Positions 35,901 to 46,312 are shown, counted from the first letter of the stretch. The stretch: 64,000 bases of DNA from Monodelphis domestica (GCF_027887165.1 NC_077232.1:16007755-16071754); one strand, 5' to 3'. Numbers and translations are program-made. The notes: generated by a model from the sequence alone, not told the origin.

Positions 35901-36718
35901 GAAGGGTCCTTCAGCCTGGGACAAAAGCTAACAAGATCAGTTCAGCTTCTTGCCCCTACAGACAGGATTGCCTCCTTTCTTGGTCAGTTACCCCAAGAGA
36001 GAGAGAATCCAAGTCTCCTAATCAGTCAACCCCCAGAGAGAGAAGAACAAAACAGTTTCTCACTTTCTCCTTTGGTCAGAGAGTCCAAAGCCAAGTCAGC
36101 CCCCCAAGAGTCCTTAAGCCAGCCTCAACTGCCTTCTCCTGGGAGCATTCCATTTGGAACCTTCTTCTTGATTGACAGGCAGGTCCCCAGCTTGTTTCTT
36201 GCATGACCTGACTTGCAAGTCCTCTCTCTCTCCATGTCTCTACCACCAAAACCACCAAACAAAAATCCAAACAAACAGCTGAAAAATCATATGTTTTCAT
36301 CTGTATCCCAACTTCAATAGTTCTTTTCTCTCAAGGTGGATAACATTTTTTTTTCATTATAAACTTGATAATTTTAAGCCCAGTTAATGATTCAACAAAC
36401 ATTTATTACACATATGCTGTATGTCAGGCTATTCTAATCTCTACCAATATGCAAATAAAAGCAAAACCAATTTCTTCTGTCTCTCAAACCTCTAAACTGG
36501 TAAGTTACTCAGTTAAAAACACAAATCTGCTCTCCCAGACACGAGGGACCTGAACTCACCCCCAGTGCCTTGGGATCTCCTTTCAGGACTTTCTGCTGGG
36601 GGTCTTTCCATCGATGTTGATAGTGTACAGGTACAGCAATTGGCCCCTGTGGGAAGTATACAGGGCCTGACTGAGGAACAAATGGAAATACTCCCTTTGA
36701 GGCATCCTGGGACTCCAT
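23880..36718 (-). CDS. MS4A4A-like: Intact MS4A4A-like tetraspan membrane protein, 234 aa (six coding exons)
   Basis: Coding exons, minus strand, in order: 36718-36560, 32396-32268, 27214-27158, 26630-26475, 25074-24973, 23981-23880. They give 53, 43, 19, 52, 34 and 33 codons plus TAG, every junction in phase 0 with consensus AG acceptors and GTGAGT/GTAAGT donors. The joined protein has the MS4A layout: cytoplasmic N terminus ending LKGDPKALG, TM1 (VQIMIAFMNFSLGMLFVLL), TM2 with the hallmark FIISGSLSIAAE, TM3 (NVVSSVMAGLGIVFLSINL), a short loop with two cysteines, TM4 (VILLILAVLEFLVSIITS) followed by FGCK-LCC, and a short Ser/Thr/Pro-rich tail. MS4A proteins are four-pass membrane proteins that modulate immune-cell receptors and signalling. 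The resemblance to MS4A4A is strongest at the exon 1/2 junction, TM2 and the post-TM4 cysteines; the exact orthologue is not resolved. Introns of 4.2 and 5.1 kb hold LTRs. Confidence 0.9.
24973..25074 (-). CDS. MS4A4A-like: MS4A4A-like, coding exon 5 (TM4)
   Basis: 102 nt, 34 codons. Acceptor TTTTTTCCAG, donor GAG then GTGAGT. It encodes GINVILLILAVLEFLVSII followed by SFGCKALCC. The FGCK and CC residues after TM4 match the family. A decayed paralogue lies at 49090-49190. Confidence 0.94.
25260..25445. repeat. MIR-like SINE
   Basis: 'AACAAAGTACTTTCTTCACA' followed by 'CACATCAGAAATGGAAGG' follows a degraded MIR. The same element lies in unit E' at about 49370-49500, so it predates that duplication. 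Confidence 0.6.
26475..26630 (-). CDS. MS4A4A-like: MS4A4A-like, coding exon 4 (TM3 and loop)
   Basis: 156 nt, 52 codons. Acceptor GCTTTTAG then GTCC, donor CTG then GTGAGT. It encodes VQSSLAMNVVSSVMAGLGI, the rest of TM3, then YYC and a second loop Cys. The exon ends in a hydrophobic FTLIFLFL that abuts TM4. This is the intact counterpart of the three broken exons at 5677, 42012 and 52778. Confidence 0.93.
27158..27214 (-). CDS. MS4A4A-like: MS4A4A-like, coding exon 3 (TM2 core)
   Basis: 57 nt, 19 codons, FIISGSLSIAAEKRATTIM. The GSLSIAAE motif is the most conserved part of the family. Acceptor GTCCACAG, donor ATG then GTAAGT. Confidence 0.95.
27554..28270 (-). mobile_element. Solo LTR in an intron of the MS4A gene
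   Basis: 'GTGGTCACCAGGGATTTCAA' near 27617 and a reversed head TGTGAATTTTAG at the high end place it in the LTR family of 16551-17471. TGGC flanks both sides (27550-27553 and 28271-28274), a likely 4-bp target duplication. It is antisense-neutral, since both it and the gene lie on the minus strand. Confidence 0.7.
28271..28600. other. Intronic noncoding sequence
   Basis: No exon or repeat recognised. Confidence 0.4.
28600..29460 (+). mobile_element. ERV interior fragment with integrase C terminus
   Basis: The frame at 29050-29307 carries a gammaretrovirus-like end of integrase: HPGDMMYIKNF, then a WEGPFQMLLTTPTPI block. It stops at TAA at 29305-29307, just after that block. The preceding 28660-28872 ORF is not recognised. 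Gag, most of pol and env are missing. It lies directly before the LTR at 29737, in the same orientation. Confidence 0.75.
29461..29736 (+). other. AT-rich ERV 3' interior ending in a G-run
   Basis: Simple A/T-rich sequence with AATAA repeats, then a run of nine G residues at 29728-29736. The run is a likely polypurine tract just before the LTR. Confidence 0.5.
29737..30637 (+). mobile_element. 3' LTR of the ERV fragment, with internal tandem repeat
   Basis: It starts TGATTCATACCC after the G-run and ends ACCCTCACA. It has AATAAA near 30543 and U5-like 'TTTGGAATGAATTAAATTCC'. A close relative lies at 51287-51995. It includes the tandem array at 29815-29965. Confidence 0.65.
29815..29965 (+). 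repeat. Short tandem repeat inside the LTR, about 5 units
   Basis: A unit of about 30 bp, AAGATTAAATTAACTCTCCC plus CTGATTGT, recurs with point changes. The relative at 51287 has a single unit, so the array expanded in this copy. Confidence 0.75.
30638..31600. other. Possible second ERV remnant; otherwise noncoding
   Basis: 'CACAGGGGGGTATATTGTGA' near 30847 looks like a polypurine tract followed by an LTR start, and the next 500 bp are LTR-like in composition. No coding trace is recognised. Confidence 0.35.
32268..32396 (-). CDS. MS4A4A-like: MS4A4A-like, coding exon 2 (TM1 and start of TM2)
   Basis: Acceptor TCTCTTCCAG, donor TTT then GTGAGT; 129 nt, 43 codons. It encodes TM1 (IMIAFMNFSLGMLFVLL), a short charged loop, and GYVFWGTAF leading into TM2. 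This is the only TM1 exon I find in the window, so every other copy lacks it. Confidence 0.92.
32540..32695 (+). repeat. MIR/THER1-like SINE
   Basis: 'CAGGTTCCTCATCTGTGAAA' and 'GGACCAGAAGATCTCTAAGA' are typical of the MIR/THER group. Confidence 0.7.
32884..33085 (-). repeat. WSINE1-like SINE with target duplication
   Basis: Full reversed copy ending 'CTACCCAGCTGCCCC'. TCTAATGATTTTTTT occurs just before and just after it, which gives the duplicated target. Confidence 0.93.
33190..33740. repeat. Two MIR-group SINE relics
   Basis: The first (about 33210-33430) has 'GACTTGCCAAGGGTCACTGA'. The second (about 33580-33740) has 'CTCTCTGTGCCTCAGCTTCC' and 'TCATCTGTAAAAGAAG'. Confidence 0.65.
33741..34714. 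other. Intronic noncoding sequence
   Basis: No exon, repeat or duplicate copy recognised. Confidence 0.45.
35430..36245. mobile_element. LTR-like insertion specific to unit B
   Basis: Unit A reads directly from TTTTTAAGT to the AACAGGTGAAAAAT block, while B has about 815 bp in between, starting TGTAATAAATGG. Its 129-codon ORF is not otherwise supported. The far edge is uncertain. Confidence 0.6.
36560..36718 (-). CDS. MS4A4A-like: MS4A4A-like, coding exon 1 (N-terminal)
   Basis: The exon starts at 36734 after CTTCTTACAG; the ATG is at 36718. It gives 53 codons from MESQDASKGV to LKGDPKALG and ends at GGG then GTGAGT. It has no signal peptide, as expected for a family with a cytoplasmic N terminus. 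It lies inside duplication unit B. Confidence 0.9.
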
Positions 36719-37286
36719 GAGATCACTTGAGATGCTGTAAGAAGAGAAGAGAAGTCATATGAAACAGGAGGTCATTCATTCCTTCCCTTACCTCCATGCA
36801 ATGTTCACTCCAGAAGGGAAAAAAAAAGGGTTGATGAATGCAGTGATTTAGTCCTCTTTACCATCTGAACACAACTGGATATCACATTTAGTTTGGGATT
36901 CTACATTATAGGAAGAGCATTGCTGAACTGGAGATCAGAGAGAAGGGGATAATCAAGATGATAAAGGCAACAGGCCATGCCCAATCAGGTTTTCTAAAAG
37001 AAATAGGGAATAGTTATCCCTGAAGAAGGTTTAGGTTGTTGAAAGGAAAAAATGAGGAATGGATGAAAGGCTTTGAAAGATACTCAGGGACACGGCCAAG
37101 GCAAAGGGTCATGTCTTTCACATGGGAAGATAGCAATCCAGACTTTTTTAATTGTGGGTATGGGCTTATGGGGCTAGATCCATATATTCTAGTTCTAGAT
37201 ATGACCCACATTTGGAAGGAAGTTGGGTTATTGTCATAGATCAGAGCAAAGTGAGACTGACTAGTGCTATGCTAGGAACTTCCTCT

Positions 37287-37962
37287 TGTGAACTTTAGAT
37301 TACTCCACCCTACTTAGTCTAATAAAAAAAGGAATGTCTACACCCATACTTAAGGATTAAGTATTTAGGAGGATGGCCTATGACAGACATGTGTAGGCAA
37401 AATGACAAATCAAAAACAACTGACAGACCCCTCAGCTGTCCTAAGTTAAGCTTAAGCTACCATTGGTACATGTGAGATGCAGGAAAGTGATGCAAAGTAG
37501 TCTATATATTTTGTATCACTTCCTCTCTCTGGTCTCTGTGGCAGCAGAGAGGTGGCTGGGGGCAGCGTGCTGAGTCTTTCTTGACATGGTGGCAGGTATT
37601 GTCCAGGTTAGCAGTGACTTTTCCTTGATACCATACTGGAAGAAGCCTAGTAACCTAGTTCAGGTGAGGCATTTTCTCTGAGCTGTCTTGGAGTTAAGGC
37701 TGATTCTTCCCTCCTTAACCTTCCAAACACCATCCTCTTAGAAAAAGCCTCTAATCTTCAAAGACCTCATGGTGGAGAACTTTGAACTCCCCCTGGAACA
37801 AGTCAGGTGGGAGAAATCCTATACCTTTCCCTCTCTCTTCTCCTTAATTCTTTCCCTCTATATTAATTAAACCACCATACATTTCCAAGCTGACTTGAGT
37901 ATTTTATTCCCTGGCAACCAAAATTAATTTAGATTAGGTCACAACCCTAAATTATCCTTACA
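37287..37962 (+). mobile_element. Solo LTR with 4-bp target duplication
   Basis: Starts TGTGAACTTTAG, ends ATCCTTACA, and is flanked by CTCT on both sides (37283-37286 and 37963-37966). Absent from units A and C. A 4-bp duplication fits class I (gammaretrovirus-like) elements. Confidence 0.85.
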
Positions 37963-38401
37963 CTCTCCAAAGTAAAAAAAAAATATATGAATAAGGTGTT
38001 AACCTACTCATCTTTAGAAACTAACTCCCCCTTGGTAAATATAATTGAACTTAAAGATAAGTGAATCCTTTACTTTTAGCAGATCCACATGTCTAGACCA
38101 GGCTACTCCCTGGCCAGACATCTACCAGAACAGTAGGGTCTGGGTAGCGAGGTCATCTTGCCAAATACAAGGCACCATATGCAGGACCTCTTCGTTCCTT
38201 CTATTCACTTATCCTCAGGATACTGTAATCAAATTGGTCCCGAAAAAGACTGAGCAACCTATGACTCTATATCTACACTCCCCTCCCAATACCTATGACT
38301 CCTATACCAAAGCATTCTTCCCTTGCACCTTTTAATTATGTTTTGGGTCCTCTAGTTAAATGGAGACTTTCTCACTTTTATGTTTTTTTCTTCATTTACA
38401 T

Positions 38402-38790
38402 TAGATTAAAATTAATAATCCCGGGTTCTTATTTTCCATAGAGTTTATTAATAACCACTTGAAATAGAAAAAGCAGATATAGAGAGATTTAAGCTTAATC
38501 TAACCTAACTCTGTCCATGTGTTTCTCCACATGGCTGTCACCCTCAGCCATGGTCCTTCCACACTGCCTCCCATGGAATAAAGAGAGCATGTGTTTTTCA
38601 CTCCACACATTTATCCTTTATCTTGATCACAGACCTGTAACCTTTAGTTCCAGGTCATGTTCCTAGGGCTCTTCACCTGTGACCTCTGTTTGCAGTCTTC
38701 AGGTGACATCCAGGCATGCAAATAGGATGGGTCAGCCTAGAAGAAAGTTCAGGTCCCTGGGAGCAAGGGGTTTCCTTTACACATTTAGGG
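38402..38790. mobile_element. Insertion of about 390 bp, probably an LTR
   Basis: Unit A reads CTCATTTAGGGTATC where B reads CTTCATTTA, then about 390 bp, then CATTTAGGGTGC. CATTTA is therefore repeated at both ends. It carries AATAAA near 38578. Confidence 0.6.
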
Positions 38791-40722
38791 TGCATAAAAA
38801 GCACTTACTAGGAACTTAATGAATTCTTATTAATGCTTGATTGAGTCAAAACTGATCGAATAAACTGGCCAATCATAATTCTTATCTTAATTAAGAGTGG
38901 CTACGAGAAACCACTTTTTACAGATCAGTTTATACCAATCATGAGGAAACTCCAGTCTATAATTGTAATTCTTCCTTATGGCAGGGGCAAATAATCCACA
39001 AAGATCATGGCTTAGACCTATCTCATGAAGGCAGGGGGATAGTAGTCACCTGCCAGCAGCCAACCTCTGCTGCTCCCACCCCAACCCTTGCCTCACTATG
39101 GGAATTTGATGAGTCTGGAATGGAGGAAACAAATATGGGGTGAAAGGAGAGTTTGAGCAACTTCCAGGAGTTCATTCTTCTTTGAGTATTCTACTCCCCA
39201 TATCCTTTACTAAGAATCTACCATGTGTCCAGGTATGGGTTCTGTTGTGCCATTGGGAAAGGAAGAGAAGAAAAGCCCTTCATCTCTTCATTTCCCATCA
39301 GTAGTCCATCACCTGAAATCTCATCATCATAGAGTTTGATCCAGATTTATACTCAAAAGCTGCTTCTCCCCTGTGTTTGAAGGGATGGAGAGAGTAGAAT
39401 AATGGACTCTGCCCAAAGCCTTCCCAATATTTATAGAGGGCTCAGAATTCTCCAGCTAAACTCTTCCTTCTCTCTCCATTGTTCTGCTTGGTTTTGACTC
39501 CATGAACATCATGACTCCTCACGAGGTACCTTCTGGCAGCCTCTACACATTTTTAGCTTCCTTTTGTATATTGTCTTCTTTCAGTGGATTGTAAGCTCCT
39601 TGTGGGCAGGGACCAGCTTTCTTTTTATTATTGTAATCCCAGAATTTAGCACAAATTAAGTAATTAATAATGTTTATTGCTTCTGACTATAACTATCTCC
39701 CAAAGCTTACTCTCGCTAACAGAAGATTAACAAAGAAAACTATAAAAGGGAGCACTCTAAGCTACTTCTGGTGAATTCTAGGGGAAGGAACTGTTTTAGG
39801 ATGTGAAAAGAGGAATTATTGTGGGCTACCCTCAAGGACCATGAGAGCAAGCTTCATGGAGACAGAACTTGAGATACATGTTGAAGGCAAGTGAAATCAT
39901 ACTGGCAGGGAGGTAGAAAGTAGAGAGCTGCATGTGTTTCTGTAAGTTCTGACCACTGATGTCCCTTCCCTCTCCCTCTTCTGCCCATAATTCACCCTTT
40001 TAAAGACCAGAAAGTTCTCATTATCTACTCTGCCATATTGGAATTAGAATAGGGGCATTTCCTACACATGTGCTATTCCAGAGACCTGTCCTCTAAGACA
40101 CCTCTCACTTCTCTAGCCTTACTTCCTTCTTAGGAATGAATAAGGTAATGGCTGTAAACAAAGGAAAGGAAAGAGTCTACCACTACCATGACCCACTGTA
40201 TTAATGCATTGGTAAGAAAATATTTTTCTCCAATTCAAGAGGCCCTGATTGTACCTGAGAGTCATACAATGAATTTTGAGGTGAGAAATTCAGGGCAGAA
40301 GGAATACCAAGAGGGCACCAATCCATTCCTCTTCTCTCCACTATTTAGGGCAGATCTGGTGACTCTTTCTGACTGCTACTGAACTAAAACAATTTGTGAA
40401 GCACAAAGGACTATTCACCATAAGAGATTTTCCTTCAGAAGAACTCAGTCTATGTCAGAGCAGGAAGGGGCTTTCTGAAAGAACTTAAATGACCAAATGT
40501 CTCTCCCTAGAAGCCAAAAGATCCTTTGTCTTCATTCATGCTCCTGTGATTAAATCGGTTCTCTCCCATTATACTAGGAGAGGGAAACAACTAAAGAAGT
40601 GCCTCAAACTAAATAGATATTGCTCTCTTCTGAGGATACCCCTTCGATTCCTGCCCACTTTCATCTTCTCTAGGGTTCAACTTTTGCTAGAACTGATTAT
40701 GAAAACCACCCAGGGTGCTTAC

Positions 40723-40915
40723 CTGTCCTCTCCACCAGCTCTCCCAGAATCTCTTGGATCACCCACCTTAACCCTTTGCCAAGACAGGAGAGTGAAGTTC
40801 CCCAAGCTATAGTTTCTCCTCTAAGGTTGCCCCCGGTCCTGTCTAAACTACTTCCCCCTGTGGTTTCCTCCTTAAAGGATTTGCACATGGGTTTACAGCA
40901 TGGAGAATTTCCCAA
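40723..40915 (-). promoter_or_regulatory. Candidate 5' UTR exon of the intact MS4A gene
   Basis: A strong donor, GGACAG then GTAAGC, lies at the low edge, 4 kb upstream of the first coding exon, as expected for the non-coding first exon of MS4A genes. The same site is CTAAGC in units A and C. The transcription start is unknown and the high edge given is a guess. No clear TATA box is seen. Confidence 0.35.
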
Positions 40916-42011
40916 TAAAGTGGACTGTTACTTTAGCTATAGAAGAATTAACTAACATTTCATTTTTTTCTTGCAAGACATCTTGCCTCTGATGGCTCTC
41001 AGGTTGTTGCTGATGACTTGAGTAATCCAGAGCCATCAAATGTATAAGGGAAACAGATTCAGAAATTGAACCTTGGACAAAAATCTGTTTTATTCTAGGG
41101 AGTTTGGAGTTTTCTTTATCTAATACACCTGTGGTGAGCATCCTTGACATACTCAGATGGATGTAAGTCTACCTCATGGTACAATGGTGGCTGAATTGAC
41201 CAGTCAGATGACAGATACTGAGGGTATATTTAAAATTTTAAAGTTCAATTTTATAGAGAGAAGAGCAGGAGGTCATTTTTGCTAAACTTATCCCCAGTCT
41301 GTAGTTCCACCCTTCATTATCCTCTCATCTTTATCCTTTGTTGAAACCATTTCTCTTTTTCACTTTCTATCCAGGCTAACCTTAGACAATCTCTGTCTTC
41401 CTGCCTTATTCTGCTCTCTTCCTTTCTATTTAGTCTTGCCCACACCAAGCACAGGCCTGGAATAGTTTTTAGTACATGCCATGTTTATCTGCTGAAGTCT
41501 TTCTGTTCCTTCAAGGTCAAGACTTTCTTGATTCACCACCCTCTACCCCAGTGGAAATGTGTTCTCTCCTCTCCAACATTTCCTAAAGATCTCTTTCAAA
41601 TTACTTTGCCTTCTCAAATCACAGATCTTGTTTCTGAAATCTGTTCTTTCTCCAACGAATGAATGAGAAAATGTTCTTAGTAGCATTTGTTTTTATCTCT
41701 GTTTCCCCAATACAGAATATGTCTCCTCACACTTAATGGTAACTACATAACTGGATGAAATGAACTAACTGAATGGAAATGTCGATTGCTTTAAAGCCTT
41801 TGGAGTAATCATAATTCCCATTTTGGACTATGACCACCACAGGAATAACACCAAAAATACTGAACCATTTGCTTTTGTTTCCTAACTTAAGCAAAGTGCC
41901 TCTCCTCAAAGATTTGAATTTGGGTGGGCCTTGCTATCTCTGCTCTGGTCTGTAAGATTGTCCACTACCAAGATCCATGGTTATAACTGGCTCTAGTTTG
42001 AAAGTGCTCAC

Positions 42012-42181
42012 CATTAACATATATTGGTCCAATTCCCAGACATCATACAAACTGTCACAGGAAATGTCATGGTACCTCTAATAGTGGAATTGATCAACTA
42101 TTCCCAAATTGACTAAGAAAGAGATGATCTGCAGCCCTGCCACTGAGGAGCTAATTGTGTACATTGCCAGACTGCTTTGGA
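42012..42181 (-). pseudogene. MS4A TM3 exon copy, unit B (broken)
   Basis: Same layout and the same two lesions as the unit A copy: one base lost at the acceptor junction, and TAG in place of the cysteine after HY. The donor ATG then GTGAGC is kept. It lies between the N-terminal exon at 43621 and the candidate 5' UTR exon of the intact gene, with no TM4 exon after it. Confidence 0.87.
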
Positions 42182-43458
42182 CTAAAATAGGAATTCTTTA
42201 AGCAATCTCATTAACACCTGGTTCCAGAACTGCTAGCATGTGTCCAGACCTGTTCAAGGCAGAGAGGTGACTCCATCAGCAAAAAGAGCAAGATTCACTC
42301 ATTGAGTGCCTCCTTCATTCTAGACAATACCAGGTGGTAGAGATGGGAGGACCAAGTGAAAAAGTGCTCAGTTCTCAAAGTCTTTACATTCTATTGGCAA
42401 CACAATATGTAGTAGCTCTGTGGGGTCATTAATTCATTTCAAAAGTACCATATTTTGCCCATAAGGAATAAAATTAATTAAATTCTTCTCTTTCAGATAC
42501 CTGGAAAACCCAGATTTCATAAGGCATTGTATGCATTAATGGAGTTGTATTTTCTGAAATAAACATTAATAATGCATAGAACTAAATAAAAAACAATCAT
42601 AAGATTAAATAAAATCATTTTAACTTAACTTTACCTTCAATGAGAGGAGTTCATGGCCTAAGGGGATGGGTGGGAAGGAGAAATATTATTTTCTGGAAGA
42701 GGAGTCCCCTTCCATAATATCTGAGGGCAACTTCCCTTCTGGAGTTCTTTCTCTTTCTCTTTTCTCTCTTTGTCACCACAGAACCCTGCTTGAGATTCGC
42801 TTGGTGTAAGCTTCACAAGAAACCTGTCCAGTGATGTTAGTTTGGGACCGTTTCAAAATTCCTTTAAAGAGGGAAATGGTCTGGTCATTACTTTATCAAG
42901 GTGAAATTTTTCAACAAAGTTTTACTCTTGCATGGAATAAAAATTAATCTTTGAGACTATATACTGAATTAATAAGTATTTGTTAGTAAAGAGAAATAGA
43001 GGAAGACCGTATTAGCAGGCTAACTGCCCAATGTCTCCAGCCATGTACCTCTGCTTCATCAGGTCCTATATTTCCCATGGGCCCTCCTCCATTTCACAAT
43101 CAGCAGTGACCCAGCCCACCCCCAACCACATAGCCAAGTCAGACAAATTAAGGCCAGACAAGGAGAGGCCTTGGGTTCAGGAAGGAAACAGAGTTCCAAA
43201 AAGACAGTTTCCACTTTTGATTAGACAGTCTGTTTTGATGGCCAGGCACACAATCATGCCATGCTATGGGGTCAGAGACCAACCTGGGAAACTTCAATCA
43301 GCCCATTCTGGAAGTCACAAACTGCACTGTCACTCCGTGTCCTTTAATGTGCATGTGCCAACAATGTATGACTTGTACAACTTCCACCCGTGTTGCACAC
43401 ATTTCCTGGATTAATGAAGGGAACATCTTCCTTTGCCTTTTCATCACCTGTAGAAAGC

Positions 43459-43486
43459 AACACACACACACACACACACACACACA
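43459..43486. repeat. (CA)n microsatellite, about 14 units
   Basis: Duplicate of the longer run at 9008-9064. Confidence 0.95.
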
Positions 43487-43620
43487 AGCTATTGCTGTTC
43501 CCTTTGAAGTTCCTGCAGCTCCTCAGAGTACCATACAAATGGTGGATACTCTAAACTTCTAAATCACTCACAGTTAAAAATACAAATCTGCTCTCCCAGG
43601 CATGAGAGACCTGAACTCAC

Positions 43621-43782
43621 CCCCAGTGCCTTGGGATCTCCTTTCAGGAATTTCTGCTGTGGCTCTTTCCATTGATCTTGATAAGACTGTACAGGTATGG
43701 CAATTTGCCCCTGTGGGAAGGATTCAGGGCCTGGCTGAGGACAGAATGGAAGTACTCCCTTTGAGGCATCCTGGGACTCCAT
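43621..43782 (-). CDS. MS4A family, first coding exon, unit C (gene truncated)
   Basis: The acceptor (TTCTTACAG) at 43799, ATG at 43782 and donor (GGG then GTGAGT) are all intact. It gives 54 codons from MESQDASKGV to LKGDPKALG, one codon more than its sisters. TM1 and TM2 exons that should follow are removed by the unit C/B junction at about 43555, and the next exon-like sequence (42012-42181) is frameshifted. The exon itself is open, but I do not expect a working tetraspan from this copy. Confidence 0.72.
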
Positions 43783-44214
43783 GAGATCACTTGAGATGCT
43801 GTAAGAAGAGAAGAGAAGTCATATGAAACAGGGGATCACTCATTCCTTCCCTCAACTCCATGCAATGTTCACCCCTGAAGGAAAAAAAAGGGGGGGTTGA
43901 TGAGTACAAAGTGATTTAGTCCTCTTTCCTAGTCTGACCACAACTCGATATCACATTTCGTTTGGGATTCCACATCATAGGAAGAGCATTGATGAACTGG
44001 AGATCAGAGAGAAGGGGATATCCAGGATGGTAAAGAGGCAAGAGGCCACACCCAATAAGGGTTTATGAAGGAAATGAGGAATAGTTATCCCTGGAGAAGC
44101 TTTAGGTTGTTGAAAGGATAAAATGAGAAATGGATATGAAATACCTTAAAGATATAAGGTGAGATGCCAAGGCAAAGGGTCACGTCTTTCACATGGGAAG
44201 AGAGAAATCCAGAA

Positions 44215-44400
44215 CTACTTTAAAATGGTGGATACTACACTGGTGGATCTCGTTCCTCAAAAATGCCATTTGCCCATGGAGGAATGCCTTTACTGTGAAG
44301 GACATCAGATGTAGGGGTCATTGTTACTGTTATGTATGGAATGCATTGTTTTTGGCCAACTGTGGTGCTTTGATTTTAATAAAATAAACTTGAATAAAAA
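44215..44400 (+). pseudogene. Retrocopy-like insertion of an mRNA 3' end
   Basis: Units A and B run straight through this point. Here about 185 bp are inserted, ending in AATAAAATAAACTTGAATAA plus an A-run, which looks like a polyadenylated transcript. The source gene is not recognised. The 64-codon ORF spans the insertion boundary, so it is not a gene. Confidence 0.55.
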
Positions 44401-46312
44401 AAATTGGGGGTATGGGCTTGTGGGTCTAGATCCATATATACTCTCTATTCCAGTCCTAGATATGACCCACATCTGGAAGGAAGCTGGGTTGTGGTCATAG
44501 ATCAGAGCAAAGAGAACTGATTTGAGACTGACTAGTGCTTTGGGAGTATCTGTGCTGAAGGAGAGATACCCACTCTGACTCAAGTATAGGGTTCTCCAGA
44601 GCCCTTGAACTCCCTCTCCAAAATCAAAGAAAATGTGAGTAAGCTGTAACCTACTTAACTCACTCCCCCTTGGTAAATATAATTGAACTGAAAGGTGAAT
44701 GAATCCTTACTTAATCCTACTTCTACCTGATCCACATGTCTAGACCAGGCTACTCCCTGGCCAGACATCTACCAGAACAGTAGGATCTGGGCAGCGAGGT
44801 CGTCTTGCCATATACAAGGCACCATATGTAGGACCTCTTCGTTCCTTCTATTCACTTATCCTCAGGGTGCTGTAATCAAATTGGTTCTGAAAAAGACTGA
44901 GCAACCTATGACTCTATATCTACACTTCCCTCCCAATTTCTATGACTCCTACACCAAAGTGTTCTTCCATTGTCACCATTTAATTTTGTTTGGGGTCTTC
45001 TAGTTAAGTTGAGACTTACTCACTTTTATGCTTGTTTCCTCATTTAGATACCATACTAGGCATTTAATGAATTCTTATTAATATTTGATTGAGTCAGAAC
45101 TCATTGAATAAGCTGGACTAAGGATGGCTATAAGAAACCACTTACAGATCAATTTATCCCCACCATGAGAAAACCCCAGTCTATAATTGCAATTCATTTT
45201 TATTCCAGGGGTAAATAGGCCACAGAGCTCAAGGCATAGACCTATCTCTCCAAGGCAGAGGAAAAATAGTCACCCCCAGGAGCCAACCCCTGCTCCTCTC
45301 TCCCCATCCCCTGCCTTGCTATGGGGACCAGATGAGTCTGGAATGGAGGAAACAAATATGGGGGAAAGAGGAAGGTTTGAGCAGCTTCCAGGAGTCCATT
45401 ATGCTATGATTATTCTATTGAGGCTTCCCTCAAAGATCATGAGAACAAGCTTCATGGAGACAGAACTTGAGATACACATTGAAGACAAGTCAAATCATAC
45501 TGGCAGGAAGGAAGAAAATAGAGAGATGTATTTGTTTCTATAGGCTCTGAGCACTGAAGCCCCTTCCCTCTCCCTCTTCTGCCCATCATTCACCCTTTTA
45601 AAGACCAGAAAGCTCTCATTATCTACTCTGCCATATTGGAGTTAGAATAGGGGCATTTCCTACACATGTGTTATTCCAGAGACCTGTCCTCTAAGAGAAC
45701 TCTCACTTCTCTAGCCTTGCTCGCTTCTTCAGAATGAAATGAGGGGATGACTAAACAAAGGAAGGGACAGAGTCTACAACTATCAAGACCCATTTTATCA
45801 GTGCATTAGTAAGAAGATATTTTTCTCCAAATCAAGAGGCTCTGATTGTACCTGCGAGTCAGTCAATGAATTTTGATAAGAGAAATTCAGGTCAGTAGGA
45901 GCTCCAAGAGAGCACCAGTTCATTCCTCTTCTCTCCACTATTCAGGGCAGATCTGGTGACTCTTTCTGACTAGTACTGAGCAAAAAGGGAGTGTGAAGAA
46001 CAAGGGACTATTCACTATAAGAGATTTCCCTTCAGAAGAGCTCAGTCTACATCAGGGCAGGAAGGGACTTTCTGAAAGAACTGCAGTGACCAAATGTCTC
46101 TCCCTACAACCCAAAAGATCCTTTGTTCTTATTCATGCTCCTGAGACCAAATCAGTTCTGTCCCATTGGTCCAAGAAGGGGAAACAACTAAAGAAGTCCC
46201 TCAAACTAAATGGATATCGCTCTCTTCTGAGGATGCCCCTTGGGTTCCTGCCCACTTTCATCTTCTCTGGGTTCAACTTTTGCTGGAACCGATTATGAAA
46301 ACCACCCAGGGT

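Larger units (their letters stand above)
34715..43555. repeat. Segmental duplication unit B
   Basis: It is homologous to unit A from about 20 to 9115, with three LTR-like insertions not present in A. It provides the first coding exon and the likely promoter region of the intact MS4A gene, plus a broken TM3 exon from the gene before it. It ends abruptly at about 43555, where sequence equivalent to A 9115 joins sequence equivalent to A 980. Confidence 0.9.

Noticed and set aside
35786..36175. 129-codon ORF
   Set aside because: Sits wholly within an insertion specific to unit B with LTR-like ends; no recognised protein.
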